This document shows, in pieces, positions 22,602 through 34,067 of a DNA stretch of 64,000 nt. Below the pieces are notes generated by a model that searched no databases, was not told the DNA's origin, and saw only the letters and a program-made list of their open reading frames with translations. Every line of letters begins with the position of its first letter. Within the stretch, counting starts at the first letter, position 1. Made by a program: the position numbers and the translations under genes. This DNA comes from Pestalotiopsis fici W106-1 (lineage: Eukaryota > Ascomycota > Sordariomycetes > Amphisphaeriales > Sporocadaceae): assembly GCF_000516985.1 (NCBI RefSeq), contig NW_006917099.1, positions 1,380,685-1,444,684 of the forward strand, in the 5' to 3' direction.

Positions 22602-23918
22602 CTACCAACGCATCTCCCTCGGCAGCTTGGTAACACTCCATGAGATGGTATTATCCTGGGATACGCTGCGTATCGAACAATTGTATTTTAGTTCAGACCC
22701 TTCGGTCACGAACCATTCGGGATAGGTAGGGCGCAAACCAAACTCTTCTGCTCTCAACAACAATGAGTCCACAATGGATCTCGGTGGCCAAGGGTATTCT
22801 TGCGTGTCGTTGAGCCTCGGCGTAAATGGCCTCATTTGTTTGACTAGGGCTTGTGGAATAGGACAGTCAGGATGGATCTGGGTGTAATCTGACCACAAAC
22901 TTCGTTTGATTTTGGCACAAAAGTAACCAGTCGCCTCGTGTACGCTTTCCGGATTTGGCAGCGGCCATAGAGACTCCTTGTTGAGATCTCTCATCAGCGC
23001 TCCCAAGGTGTATGCCTTGCATTGGCTTTGGAGATGCTGTGTGTCTTGATTGCAGGCGTAAAGGCTAGAATCATTTTCACCGAGAAAACTACCGATTGCC
23101 TCATGAATGGGATCCAGGATACCCTTAATTTGGTGCAATCGGACTTTGCGGAGACTATCTGTGTTATGAAAGTTAGCCGTGTCGTAGAAAGACATCCAAG
23201 GCCCCTGTTTGTTACCTGCGACGCCGTCTGGCTCGATACTAGTGGCGAAAAGCTTTTGGTCTCTTCGTTGACTCCAGACTAGGTCAGAGAAAACGACCGC
23301 ATACAATTGTAGATGGCCGAAGACGCTGGCAATGAACAGCGATTTTTCCATCTTCTTGTATCTAACTGCATGAGGACAAGAAGGGAAGAATCTATTGCCC
23401 TTGAGGAGAATTGAGGCCCAATCCCTCGCCCATGTACGAAGATGGTGTGACATGAGGTATCTGTTTGCAAGGGCCACCATTTCGTAAACCTCATCGACAA
23501 AGATGGGATCTGGCTGACTCACGTCGTGCTTGAGGGTAAAGTCGTAGACCGGAGTCAAATTACCATGTGAAAGTTGCAAAAGCATCTCCATGGCAGCGGT
23601 GTCATCTTCGGGAAAATTAATGGTATCCTGAGTTGCCGCAGTGAATTTTCCGAAAAGCATCGCTCGCATAACGGGAGAAGAGCGTGCCAGAGCCCGAGAG
23701 CATATACGGAAAGACTTTGCCTCCTTGTGTTCGTGGGTTCCATCTGCCATGATCTTGCACTGATTCGTGCCAACGACCAGAATTCGATCACCGCGCACGT
23801 CAACGTCAATGATAGTGGGAACCTGGATGAGGAAAGGACACGGCTCGGGGGGTTGGGGAGGAATGTGTCGCTTCTGCTCGCCCTCGGGTGATTCGACTGC
23901 TTTGCGTTTTGATGCCAT
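22602..23918 (-). CDS. BTB/POZ-domain-like protein
   Basis: Exons on the complement: 23216-23918 and 22602-23158, a 57-nt intron whose removal restores alignment with the paralogue (419 residues). After a charged N-terminus, residues of about 27-120 form a BTB-like unit: IIDVDVRGDRILVVG, a variable loop, FRICSRALARSSPVMRAMLFG, then a beta/alpha end MEMLLQLSHGNL. The rest is helical, with conserved KMEKSLFIASVFGHL and LGALMRDLNKESLWPLP segments shared with the gene at 31.4 kb. Many fungal BTB proteins of this kind are species-expanded and of unknown role; CUL3 adaptor activity is possible but unproven. The intron sits at the same codon (GV[AK]|D) as in the paralogue, supporting both models. 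Confidence 0.78.
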   Translation of the reverse strand: MASKRKAVESPEGEQKRHIPPQPPEPCPFLIQVPTIIDVDVRGDRILVVGTNQCKIMADGTHEHKEAKSFRICSRALARSSPVMRAMLFGKFTAATQDTINFPEDDTAAMEMLLQLSHGNLTPVYDFTLKHDVSQPDPIFVDEVYEMVALANRYLMSHHLRTWARDWASILLKGNRFFPSCPHAVRYKKMEKSLFIASVFGHLQLYAVVFSDLVWSQRRDQKLFATSIEPDGVAGNKQGPWMSFYDTANFHNTDSLRKVRLHQIKGILDPIHEAIGSFLGENDSSLYACNQDTQHLQSQCKAYTLGALMRDLNKESLWPLPNPESVHEATGYFCAKIKRSLWSDYTQIHPDCPIPQALVKQMRPFTPRLNDTQEYPWPPRSIVDSLLLRAEEFGLRPTYPEWFVTEGSELKYNCSIRSVSQDNTISWSVTKLPREMRW

Positions 23919-24437
23919 GATTGCGCTTCACCGTTGCGCTGGGGATTCTTGATTGTTGCAATGTGCAAGAGTTTGTTGAATCTGGAGAGGGAGCTTGAAA
24001 GGATTAATTGGTGGTGATCTTCGGGTTGTTGGGTCCTCATGCGTTGGCACGGGGCAGTGTGGTTGAAGAGATGGCAAAAGCAATTGGTAAGTGCAGAGAA
24101 AGGAAACGGTGCAACCATGTATGGAAGCGCCGACTGGTTTGACGTAATACTTTGCCCTTTGACACAGCTGTCGGATTGCTTTCTGCCCCGCCAGACTTGA
24201 AGAAAAAGTCAATGCAAGTAACAATTGTGTCGTTAATATTTGGTGTGTCTATCCTCAAGCCCACATAGCTAGGTACAATGCAATTGCCATGTCACGAGAG
24301 TGCTTTCAAAGAGTGCTTCCAATAAATCGTAGACACATGGACCAGAAAGCATTTGGAGAGCTGAAGGTTGGAGCGAGTGATTTAAAGTCCGAATTATCTC
24401 ATCATAATGTACATTACCCATCTATGGCGATGAGCCC
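23919..24437. other. Spacer upstream of BTB gene
   Basis: Promoter of the minus-strand BTB gene and 3' flank of the F-box gene. Overlapping minus-strand frames here are antisense or out-of-frame readings. Nothing else was seen. Confidence 0.5.
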
Positions 24438-26040
24438 TCAAAACATGGCCGAATCCAAGCGAAAGGCTTCCTGCATATCCTCATCTTCACTACTGTCATC
24501 TCCCTCAGGATTCCCAGAATTCTCAAAGTATGGGGGAATGTCTAGGTAGTCCGAATCATACCGAACAACCCAGCGATGAGACTTTTCGCCATGGAGATAA
24601 GGGGGGATGAAGTTGCGATGCTTCGAAGTCAAGATTCGCAAGCGAACAGGCACATTCTCCCATGTTTCTCGTTCGGTGGCAGGAGGTCCCGCACTGACGG
24701 GCGAGGTATCTTCGGGAATGTCGGCCAAATCCTCTCCGGGGTGTTCCTCCAAAGTGTACCTGTCAATCATCTTGTGTCTCAACTCTTCGAATACTCGTCG
24801 CAGTGGTTGATGGTCACCGTCGGCGACATCGTACCTTCTATGATGACCAAAAAAGTGCAGGGGAATTCGGTAGAGACGGAGATCAACTTGAAAGCCCTCT
24901 TGGCGCCTTGAAGCGCTCTTCAAGCACTCGGTAAGCTTGGGTAGCCGCGCCAAAACATTCTCAGCTCCACCGCGAAAGGTCAATGGGCTCAGGTCCTGCA
25001 GAACAAGGGTCCTCAAATTGGGCGGCGGCTGGTCAAGTCGAACTGACCAGTTGAGCTTGAGGTATGAAAGCGACCGAAAGTTGGCAAGGTTGAACGCGGT
25101 GAGGGGGCGACTGGACATCATTCCCCTGGGGTCATGGTGGCCCGAAAAGTCAAACTCCTCGAGTGATTCTGCCTGCAGTTCCAGAGCTTCGTGGGAGGTC
25201 TCCACGTCATCTCTGAGAAAGTCGTACGACAATGTGTCTGTTGCATGGTGGGTGACTTCGTGGAGAGTCAAGCGCTTGAGTGCTGTTGGATAGGACAAGA
25301 TCTGCTCCAGCGCGCGTGGGGATACTACGCTCTCGACAAAGGATAAGGACTCGAGCTTTGTTGACTTGGCAAACTGGGATATGTCGCGATCTTCGTCTTC
25401 CACTCTAATCTTGACACACGATACGGTGAGGCTTTGCAATTCCGGCAGTAAAAATATGGGACACAACGGTGTCGTTCTCCAGAATCGTGAACTGATGCTG
25501 CCGGTCCAGTGCAGGATCACTAAGTATAGTATAAGTTCACCGGCATCCCATTGGGAAAGAGGTGTTACACTGACCGGATTTCAGAAAGCCAAGAGGCTTG
25601 GCGCAGGATGGAATACTGGAAAGCAATGACGCCTGCTCAAAAGCTCTCAGATAGGCCTGCATATCAGCTTGCCAAACGCTCTCGCTCTTTGCCCCGATCC
25701 GCGCATGGGAATTGCAAAACGGGCTCTCGGAAACAAATGAGTTTAGACATGGAAAGAAGCAAAGATCGACGGGTGCCGTGTTTTGAAAGTCATGATGCCG
25801 CGTTGAATAGACCAGTTGCAGATCATGAACGTAAGTCGCACGTCGGGGATCTGCTCTGCAAAGCTCTAGCAGGCGATTTGCAGAAGCGCGCCGCGTGCAT
25901 AGTACGTGACTATAGAGGCATATCTCGACGACCTGCTGGAACTTTTTGCAGGTTCGTGCTGTGGCTTGAAGTGCCTCGGTATCGGCTATTTGTTGGAACA
26001 CGAGCAAGATGAGCTCCGTCGGCAGCGACTCTAGGGCCAT
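24438..26040 (-). CDS. F-box protein with leucine-rich region
   Basis: Exons on the complement: 25575-26040 and 24438-25519 (515 residues; 55-nt intron). The N-terminus is an F-box: LPTELILLVFQQIAD followed by LQATARTCKKFQQVV, expected to bind Skp1 in an SCF ubiquitin ligase. The middle holds irregular leucine-rich repeats (LPELQSLTVSC, TKLESLSF, ALKRLTLHEV, RSLSYLKLNW, NLRTLVLQDL). An acidic tail follows (EGDDSSEDEDMQEAF). This is typical of the fungal F-box/LRR group, where the repeats choose the substrate. The target is unknown. Confidence 0.82.
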
Positions 26041-27295
26041 GGCAATAGTAAAGCGACCACTAAAGAGGGATCCAAAGAGTCATTTGCGCGATTCTGGCAA
26101 TGATGATATTTCTTGAACCAAGAACCCGAACAATGTTAGCTCGGCAGCAGCAGCAGCATCATCAAACAGCTCAAGGTAGATGAATGGTGTTGTGTAACGT
26201 GTCCAGGTACCTACCTCCTACCCATCAACTAGGCAACAAACTCGAGGGGTTGTAGCTAGGTCCGCTAGGCGATGAGGGGAGCTCCAAGCTCGGGAAACAT
26301 GGGGCACCGACAATTCCTTCACATGCAAAAGAGACACGCAAGTGGCCACCAGGTGTCAGATTTGCCGCGTCAGAGTATAATCCCTAAGATCGTGGCTCGT
26401 TGCGTGCAGCTTTGAAAATTTGCCAAATTAGCATAATTTCATATGGTACAATGTGATGGATCGCAACAACAATGCTTTTGATGGATTACAGAGACCCAGC
26501 GTCGTCTTTGCGGGCGTGTTGCTGAACACATGGCCTAAAGCACAAACCTCCGAGATCGCAGGGACCAACCCCACGACCACTGTGGCGTTGAGTTATCCGT
26601 CAGCTGGGGAGTAAGCCAAGCTTTAGCCAAGCCAGCACCATCTCCTGTAATTAGCTGAATTTATGAACTCGTTGAAATATGGCAAGACTATAAATGCAAA
26701 TCTAAGTCGATCAATGCCATGTCGAGCAGGCTGAGAGACACGGGAGGGTGTGGGGGCAAGAATTATGGACATGCACGCGGCAGGACAGCGGAGGGCAGAG
26801 AAAGAGAATGAAACATCGGAATACCCTCCCTAGTTAGTTGACAGGCGGTCTTGTCAAAAGCAGACTGCAGGGCTGTATGTGACTACATGCAAGCAACTCC
26901 GCAACTCACAGCTCGGTTACAGGTGGCAGTAGGGTACATTTCTCAGGATTCTTCCACCTTCAATATTCCACTATCCCTAATGCACAGCCCGAGATTACAG
27001 GCATAATAGGTACGACCATGTAATGTGCGGTCGCACTGAATGCCAACGGTAGATGCGCATCTACGTACCCTGTACCTAGACAGCCACATATGCTATTCTT
27101 AGTGCTTCCCAAGGAAGAATACTTAGAGCTTTGTACCAATAAAAAAAACCTTACGGAATCATGTGCTGTGGAAACATTGAAGGAACTTGAGAGTAACTGG
27201 ATCTCTTTACTACATGAATCATGATCATCTATTATCGCTGTGACACTGTATTCAGATGATTTTCAGGTCGCAACCTTTGTACGATTTCTAATATT
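26041..27295. other. 1.25-kb intergenic region
   Basis: No open frame of note and no repeat recognised. It presumably contains the F-box promoter at the left and the 3' UTR of the P450 at the right. Confidence 0.5.
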
Positions 27296-28983
27296 CTATA
27301 CAACCTCTTTCCAAATGTTTCCTGTCATCGTTTCGGTAACAAGAGCAGGCATCACACCCGTAGATGGAGTGACGAGGACAAAATTGTCGCCGGTGACATG
27401 GAAATCCTCCGCCTTTGTCGATGGAAACTGGAACTCGAAGCTTTGCACGATACTACCAAGAAGCAAGTAGATTTCGGCCCAAGCCAGACTATTTGACATC
27501 GTCAGTTGGTAGTTACGTGATAGATTGTACAGCGCGACTTACTGCATTCCGATGCAATTACGCTTTCCTTTTCCGAAAGGCACAAAGGTCTTGTTGCCTA
27601 GGTGCCACGGGTCTGGGTCTATCCATCGGTCTGGGTTAAAGCGCTGGGGCTCTGGGTAATCCTCCTCGTTCTGGTGGAGCAAGTGTATGGTCATTCCAAC
27701 GGGTGTGCCCGCTGGGATTCGCCAGTCTGCGTAGACGAGGTCCTTGTCTTGGGAAACTCGAGCGCTGCGAGTAGCAATAGCGGGAGCCAAGCGCATAGCT
27801 TCCATAATAATGGCTGTTAGGTAAGGAAGCTGCTCGAGCGTCTTCCAATCATGGTTGGCGGCAGCAGCAATTTCCGCCCGTAGCTTTTCGAAGATCTTGG
27901 TGTCGCTATAGATGTGGAAGACTGCGATCCGCAGAACAGCGGCCGTTGTCTCGAAGCCGGCACCAGTGGTGGTGGACATATCGTCAAATATTCTCTCAAA
28001 CGATTTCTCGGCAGCCGGAAGTTTGGATTGCACAATTTCATGGACCAGAGTGCGTGGGCCGTCGTCATCTGGAGTGATTGCCGCCTTCATGAAATTCCTG
28101 GTATCGTTCATGGAAATCTAGACGCAAACACACGCACGGTGCGTATTAGTCACAGGTGAAAATGACACATCCAAAGCTAGCAACTTACAATCATAAAGCG
28201 GAAAAACTCCTTTATAACAGGATCGGCGACCGCAATAATCCACTGGGGCGGAATTGACCGCATGAAAGGACCGAAGAAGCGTATGAACTTGGTAGTTCGC
28301 CACAAGAGACCCCCGGCCTGCGCTGCAACTGTTATACCGGCATCGAAATCCTCTTTTCCGAGATCATTGTAATGCTTTCCGAAAATGTACTCGTTAACAA
28401 CATCTCGTACGAAAGCTGTGAGGGCGGCGCCGAGGTCAACAGTTTTTTGAGACGCGGCAAAGCCCGACAGTCTGGCGAAAAGCGCCTGGACATGTCTCAT
28501 AATCATGTCTTGCTGGTTCGACACCTTGGCCTTAGAGAAGAAGGGACTCAGGGGCAGGCGACGATTCTTGTGCAAGGTGTGGTCAGCCGTCCAGAGGGTC
28601 GCGCCTTTGGTTGCAAAGGCATCCATGGCCCAGTCGTATTTGTGCCAGATTCCTTCCTGGCGATTGTAAAGTGTTTCAAAGAATGCTGCATCATTCACGT
28701 GAAGCTCCCAGGGGCTGATACGGATAATGGGACCATTTTTTTTGTGTAATTCAGCTATCTTGAAGGTATACTGGCCGTTTTGGTAAAGATCGTAGTAACC
28801 TTCGTACAATCGCGTCACGGCCGCGAGCCTAGGCCCAGGGAAACGAGCCAGGGGATGCAGGTATAATCGGTAGAGCGCAAGTGTTACATAATAGAGTAGA
28901 ATAGTTGCAGTGATGCTCTGCCAAGACAGCAAACTGGAGAGAGCTTCCATAGCGTCAACAGCAGAAATATCGGGTTCTGCCAA
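27296..28983 (-). CDS. Cytochrome P450 monooxygenase
   Basis: Exons on the complement: 28189-28983, 27543-28117 and 27296-27488 (520 residues, phases agree). An N-terminal membrane anchor (TATILLYYVTLALYRLYLHP) leads into the proline hinge PLARFPGPRLAA. The I-helix has AGFETT, the K-helix EAMR (ExxR), the PERF-like segment FNPDRW and the haem loop FGKGKRNCIG with the Cys ligand. The third exon adds LAWAEIYLLL, the L-helix. The N-terminal third (GPIIRISPWELHV) resembles fungal P450s of the trichodiene oxygenase-like group, which act on terpenes and other secondary metabolites. No terpene or polyketide synthase lies in the window, so the substrate is unknown. Confidence 0.9.
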
Positions 28984-30001
28984 AGATGATAGTGGGGTTC
29001 GGGAAGCAGTGGCGGGAGTCCTCCGACGTTATAGAATCACCTATCGATTGTTGTAGCAAGGTTCTACGGAAGAGGACGAGGGATTTAAAGAGTGCGGAAG
29101 GGACAAGAAAAGTTCAGAACCTCTTGGATAAAAGTACATTCAAAAAAGAAGAAGCATCAAGGCATGCACGGCCGAGCAAAAACAGCTAATTAAATTCCAT
29201 GACCATCATTGATGCGCATGTCCTAGGAGGTAAAATTGCCGTCCTAGGTACAAAGTGCGTGTGTCATATTATAAGGCGGTTGGTTGTAAGGCAGGTACTG
29301 GATATACGCACCCCGCTCTCTCCACCCTGTTCCCTACACACTTGGGAGTTCTAGTAAAGGCAAGGAACTAAATGCAAATATGCTAAGGCTAAAAACAAAA
29401 GGATTTACCCGTAGGATTGTGTTAGTGCTCAATGGTGCACACTGCATGAGGTATCGATGGGGAAGAAGGGGACCAAATAGGAGGTACGGTATATCTATAT
29501 ACTCCGTATGGCGTCTTGACCACTGTTCAAGGAGGCTGCCTCTAGGTAAAAATATGCTGTCACATATGCGCTGCGTCAGCAACCCTTCCAGATAGACATA
29601 ATTTACAATCACTATCTCGAGTCCTATTTGACTATCACTCTATCAACCCTGCTATACTTTTGGAGTTTTCGCGTGGATGTGATTGGTGAATCCGCCAGCC
29701 TCGTCTCGCTTGCTCGTCTTCCTTAAGATCCCTGGATGCAACAGGTTCTCGCGGATGAATCATGTCACCCTTAAATCCTTCACTACATTCTCCGTATATC
29801 CCAGACCTCGCACCAAGGTCGTAAAAAGAAACCAGGAGCTTCAGCAGCCAGTTCGAGCATCCCTGCCAAAACACGAAAAACGTCGTCAAACAAACGGCCC
29901 CAAGCTCGATCATGTCATTCAATCCACCCAAGCCACCACTCTTTGAGCCAATGGCAGACGTGCCCTGGTTACAGATGTCGTTAGAATATTCCTTAAACAG
30001 C
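28984..30001. other. About 1 kb without a gene
   Basis: P450 promoter region and spacer. Frames of up to 136 codons are present, but the longest starts inside the neighbouring repeat. No homology-like features were seen. Confidence 0.5.
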
Positions 30002-30410
30002 TGCATGCTGAGAGATCTCGATTTATAGGGTTGATTCAAGAGCAAACTATTTGAAAACCTTTAATTCCGTAGCGAATAATTTAAGCCATATATAAAAAAT
30101 AATAAATTTAAAAGAAAAGGAAATAAAAAAAGGAAATAAAAAAAGGAAATAAAAAAAGGAAATAAAAAAAGGAAATAAAAAAAGGAAATAAAAAAAGGAA
30201 ATAAAAAAAGGAAATAAAAAAAGGAAATAAATTAATATTTAATAATAATATTCTTTCTTTCTTTTTTTAAATTCTTTTTTATATATTTATATCATATTAT
30301 TACTTTTTCTTATAGCAACGGTAATGTGCGCCTATAAGGCCAAATGTTGAATTTTCTTTTTTCAACAGTTTGCTCTCTGGTGCTCCGTAGGTACGATACT
30401 TGCAATGCCG
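30002..30410 (-). repeat. Dispersed repeat, copy 3, partly RIP-like
   Basis: Reverse-complement relative of copy 1. Its left end (read on the minus strand) shows TTATTCGCTACGGAATTAAA and GTTTGCTCTTGAATCAACC, matching 8149-8200 with mostly C-to-T differences. Its other end near 30,370-30,405 reads GGAGCACCAGAGAGCAAAC, matching the AGAGCACCAGAGGGCGAACC segment of copy 1. A purine 13-mer array lies between. Confidence 0.7.
30117..30231 (+). repeat. Purine 13-mer tandem array
   Basis: Eight to nine copies of a GGAAATAAAAAAA unit. It sits at the same place in repeat copy 3 as the TTCTCTTTTTTA array in copy 1, but the unit differs, so the array expanded independently. Confidence 0.9.
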
Positions 30411-31381
30411 AATGAAGACACACTCGCGAGGAATGTCGCGTCAGTACCCTTGGAGTCTTGCGGCTGTTTTTTTTTTTTTTTTTTGGCAGAGAATCTCTCA
30501 ATCTGCTGCCCGATGCGGCCGACGAGATCGAATTCCCGTGAGATCTACACGCTCGACTCGTTCTTCACACCATGTTCCCAGATCGAGGGTTGTGGTCCGA
30601 CGCCCGTCAGTCGCACCGTCACTGTCGGATACGAGAAAATGTGACTGCTCAGCTCTTATCTGCCCCTAAAAAGGACTCGAGATTCTATCTACCACCAGAG
30701 GCCATGAAGAAGACAATGCTCGCCAGAGCGGAGGACTTTCACTTTCCTCGGCCTGAGTGAGGTTGGACGCAACATTGGAAAGTACCTAGTTGAGTAATGT
30801 ATTGGTATCGTGTCTATGGAATTTCAGAATGAAGGATCAGGGCGAAAGTCTTGCCATCAGCCAGTAGTGTGCATCTAGGATCAGTAGCAACCAGAATGAA
30901 GTCTCCTCCAGCCTAAATGAACACAATACATCAGCCGTGACGCCATGTATGCTGAGAATCAAGCGTATCTCTGGAATCATCAGGGTTAAAGTCCACATTT
31001 CTCAATGAAGGGGCATCAATTGCTTGGCTACCCATGGTAGTGGTTACTAGTCGACTCATTTTTTTCGAACAAAGTGCAACGAAATAATCATTGAGATAAA
31101 CACCCACCAGCTCAGACGCGAAACAAAAACACAGACGCGTTTGCAAACGCAATTCCCATTTTTACAAGCGGCCGCCTTTATTCTTACTCTGCCCCCACAT
31201 TCTCTCGAACAATTACACGCGTGAGCACTCAACATTTTTACGTCTTGAACCTGCATATTCACTCAATTCAATTGATCCCACTGTGTCATCAGAGCTTCAA
31301 CTTTTTTCGACCACGACAACACCAGTGGCACCTCAGTTCTCCATCCATCTCAGTACAGAATCAGTCCCCTGAGTCGCAGCC
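30411..31381. other. Spacer with possible gene remnant
   Basis: Around 30,500-30,760 (+) two frames look coding-like: TLDSFFTPCSQIEGCG with VSRTVTVGYEK, and, one frame over, KKDSRFYLPPEAMKKTML ending at 30,758. They lie next to the repeat and need a frameshift or splice to join. This is possibly the 3' end of a broken gene. The rest is promoter and 5' UTR of the BTB gene. Confidence 0.35.
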
Positions 31382-32679
31382 ATGGAGTCCGACGAGTTCC
31401 CAGATCACAACGACGACGCACCTACCTGCACGTTTCTGTGTGAAGTTCCTGGCATCGTTGACATCGATGAGCGCGGCGATCGCGTTCTGCATATCGGTAC
31501 CAACAAGTGCGAGATCGACAACGACGGCAATCACCACCACACGGAAGCCATGCGCTTTCGTGTTTGCTCGCGAGCCTTATCGCGGCTCTCACCTGTACTG
31601 GGGGTCTTGTTTTTTGGCCCTTTCCTTGAGGCAAATCAAGATATGGTCTACCTACCTGAGGATGATCCAAAAGCCATGAAGATATTGCTCTATATTGCAC
31701 ACGGTCAAATCGACCCTGTCTACGAGGTTGCCGACAGATATCCGGGCGATGAGGACAGCCATCGACTGTTAGAAGATCTCTACGATATTTTTGTTGTTGC
31801 AAATAAGTATCTGGTCACTCAACCACTTCGCCCATGGACATCTAGCTGGTCTTCGGCATTGTTGCCCTTGACTCGTCCAAGTTCGAACATCAAAGACCAT
31901 TGCGAAAGACTTGAAAAGCTGTTGTATATCTCCAGCGAGGTTGGCCATTTCGAGATGTATAACAAGGCATTCCTCAGCTTGGTTTCCCACCACCAAAATG
32001 ATAGGGAAATGTTCTCTACTACTCTTGAGCCAGATGGTGTCAAAGGTAATGATTCCTTCACCGCACAATTCAGTGGAAAGAGCTAACATGTTGGTCCTCA
32101 GACCGGGTCTTCTCAGTTCGATTGCGGCTCATTGAGGAAACGCTAGGTGCATTGAAGGAACTCATTGACCCCTTCCTTGACGACAATGTAGAAGCCAGCG
32201 ACTATGACTGCAGTGCAAAGGGACCAATGACCCAGATCAACTGTCGATTACACACTCTGGCAGTCATCCTGCGACACTTGAAGAAGAAATCATTATTTCC
32301 GCTGCCCGAGCCAAAGGACGTCATCGAGAGTGCGGCAAGCCTACACGGACGAGTGACTAAGGGTCTATGGTCCGGCCCTACACTCCACAAAGACTGTGCG
32401 ATTCGACCGCAATTGTCTTCTGCTCTTTCAAACGCGTATACGGTAACGACCAGTCTTTACCTACCACCGGCACCACTGTTCGAAACCATGTCATCTAGAG
32501 CCACATATTTCGGCTTCTCACAACCCGTCGAAGAGTCCGAAGCAGGTCCCAATTCAGAGCCTAATGGACTTTCCCAAGACTTCAATTACACGAATGAAGG
32601 ATGGGGCGGAGAATTGAGCGACTTCCACCATGAAGCAGACCCATGGGGATCTGCCTCAAGTGCTAGCTGGATGAATTGA
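31382..32679 (+). CDS. BTB/POZ-domain-like protein
   Basis: Exons 31382-32045 and 32102-32679 (413 residues; 56-nt intron). It is a paralogue of the gene at 22.6 kb with the same plan: an acidic N-terminus, IVDIDERGDRVLHIG, a His-rich linker (DNDGNHHHTEAMRF), FRVCSRALSRLSPVLGVLFFG, then MKILLYIAHGQIDPVYE. The second half shares LEKLLYISSEVGHFEMY and KKSLFPLPEPKDV with it. The C-terminus differs and is acidic and Gly/Trp-rich. The function is unknown; the BTB unit suggests protein-protein contacts. Confidence 0.8.
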
Positions 32680-33110
32680 AGACCGATTTGCGTTGTTTTG
32701 TAATGTTACAGGGCTTTGTTGAAGTATTGTTTGGGCTTCAATAGAGATGGATCGCAAGATGCGCAATTAAATTGTGGTTCTGAACTCTCTTCAACTACAA
32801 GCTCTAGACCGACCACGTCGGCCAACACTGGTTACATCAATACCGCCACGACCTGCTCCTCTGGTGGTGCCTGTCCCATGGATGGTCAGGTTTAGAGAGC
32901 AGCAGAGAATTTGAGGGTATGATGAAGAGTCTGGGAAGGGGAAAAGGCTGTTCTGAGAAAATGCAGATTTACTAAAGGATGCACTGCAGTATTTGCGCGA
33001 GGCCACGAGTCTGGATGTTGCACTTTGGCCGTTGGTAGATGGATTTGTTTGCCCTCGGGCTTCTAGACAAGAGTGAATTGACTGTTCTCAGTTTTCAGTT
33101 GCATAAAGAT
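32680..33110. other. Convergent 3' spacer
   Basis: Between the convergent BTB and CX2CX6C genes. Only 3' UTR-like sequence was seen. Confidence 0.5.
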
Positions 33111-34067
33111 CTAGCTCTTGAGCCATGAGTGTTTAAACTTGGGATGCTCAGAGACGTGAAGCTGCCTCTGCTTGTAACACAATCTCGGTACGTGAAGCTT
33201 GATGAGGTCTGTACTATGCACGCCCTTGAACATCTCTGGTAACTCTTGATCCTTTTGCTCTGACATGCCTTCTTTGACTTGGGTTCGCCCGATAATGTTT
33301 TCTTCTTGTGATGACATACCCCGTCGCAGAGCAGCTGCCTTTTTCTTTTCTCCCTGAATGCTCTCATAGATTTCCAACATTAAAACCTGTGCCACATGTG
33401 CCTCGCAGCTCTCGTTGCTCAGGTTCCGCGGGTCAGGGAGAACATCCTTCCAGCTTTTGATTACTCCGTCGTGCTGGGCTGTCCGGAATGACGGTATAGG
33501 CAGCCTTTTGATGTCTGGCTCGGCCATCCAAATGCCAGGTTGTAGTTGGAACGTGTTCTTGCCCGTGTACTCATCTACCGCCGCATCTATCTCCTCTAGA
33601 TCCTCCTCCGTGAGCCCCAATTTCGTAGGATCGGACCCATTGATCAGGATAATGACCTGCTCCTGGACCAGATTGTCATGTGAATATGAGCCCTGCATGA
33701 TACAGAACTTGGCGCCGGCCCGCTCGCAGCGCCGGCACTGCCCGGCTCTGTATCGGTGTCCGTACCTCTGTGTTCGTTCCGGCGTGGGCGAGTAGTCGCA
33801 AGACATGCCACTGTGCGCACAGCGCAAACAGGATCCGAAATGCAGGTTGAAGAAGTTGCGCTCAGCGCAACGCTTCGCCGCAACGGCTCGCTGTTTCTGT
33901 ATGGCTTCATTGTACTGTCTTTCTGCTTCCTCAACCGATATCGCGTTCTGGCTAGTTTCGCGCTGGATCAGTTTCTCTCGAATTCGTTTCGCAGCAGGAC
34001 CAATGACCTTGACTGAGCTGACTGGCTCCGGACCAGCCCAAAGCCACATTGACATGGGGTCATTCAT
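33111..34067 (-). CDS. Hypothetical protein with duplicated CX2CX6C motif
   Basis: Single-exon frame of 318 residues. A charged helical N-terminus (EEAERQYNEAIQKQR) is followed by CLRCAHSGMSC, a 20-residue linker and CRRCERAGAKFC. Each half has the C-x2-C-x6-C spacing of one half of a Zn(II)2Cys6 cluster, but the linker is longer than usual and the position, about residue 80-125, is not N-terminal. The rest is acidic, with no fungal transcription-factor middle homology region seen. It could be a derived zinc-cluster protein or a separate family that uses the same half-site. No function is assigned. Confidence 0.6.
   Translation of the reverse strand: MNDPMSMWLWAGPEPVSSVKVIGPAAKRIREKLIQRETSQNAISVEEAERQYNEAIQKQRAVAAKRCAERNFFNLHFGSCLRCAHSGMSCDYSPTPERTQRYGHRYRAGQCRRCERAGAKFCIMQGSYSHDNLVQEQVIILINGSDPTKLGLTEEDLEEIDAAVDEYTGKNTFQLQPGIWMAEPDIKRLPIPSFRTAQHDGVIKSWKDVLPDPRNLSNESCEAHVAQVLMLEIYESIQGEKKKAAALRRGMSSQEENIIGRTQVKEGMSEQKDQELPEMFKGVHSTDLIKLHVPRLCYKQRQLHVSEHPKFKHSWLKS

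Noticed and set aside
8548..28983. An epipolythiodioxopiperazine-type cluster (aminotransferase, P450, MFS)
   Set aside because: No NRPS, glutathione transferase, methyltransferase or thioredoxin reductase is present, and the genes are far apart with unrelated genes and repeats between.
29635..30045. 136-codon minus-strand frame
   Set aside because: Its N-terminus is translated from repeat copy 3, so it is unlikely to be a gene.
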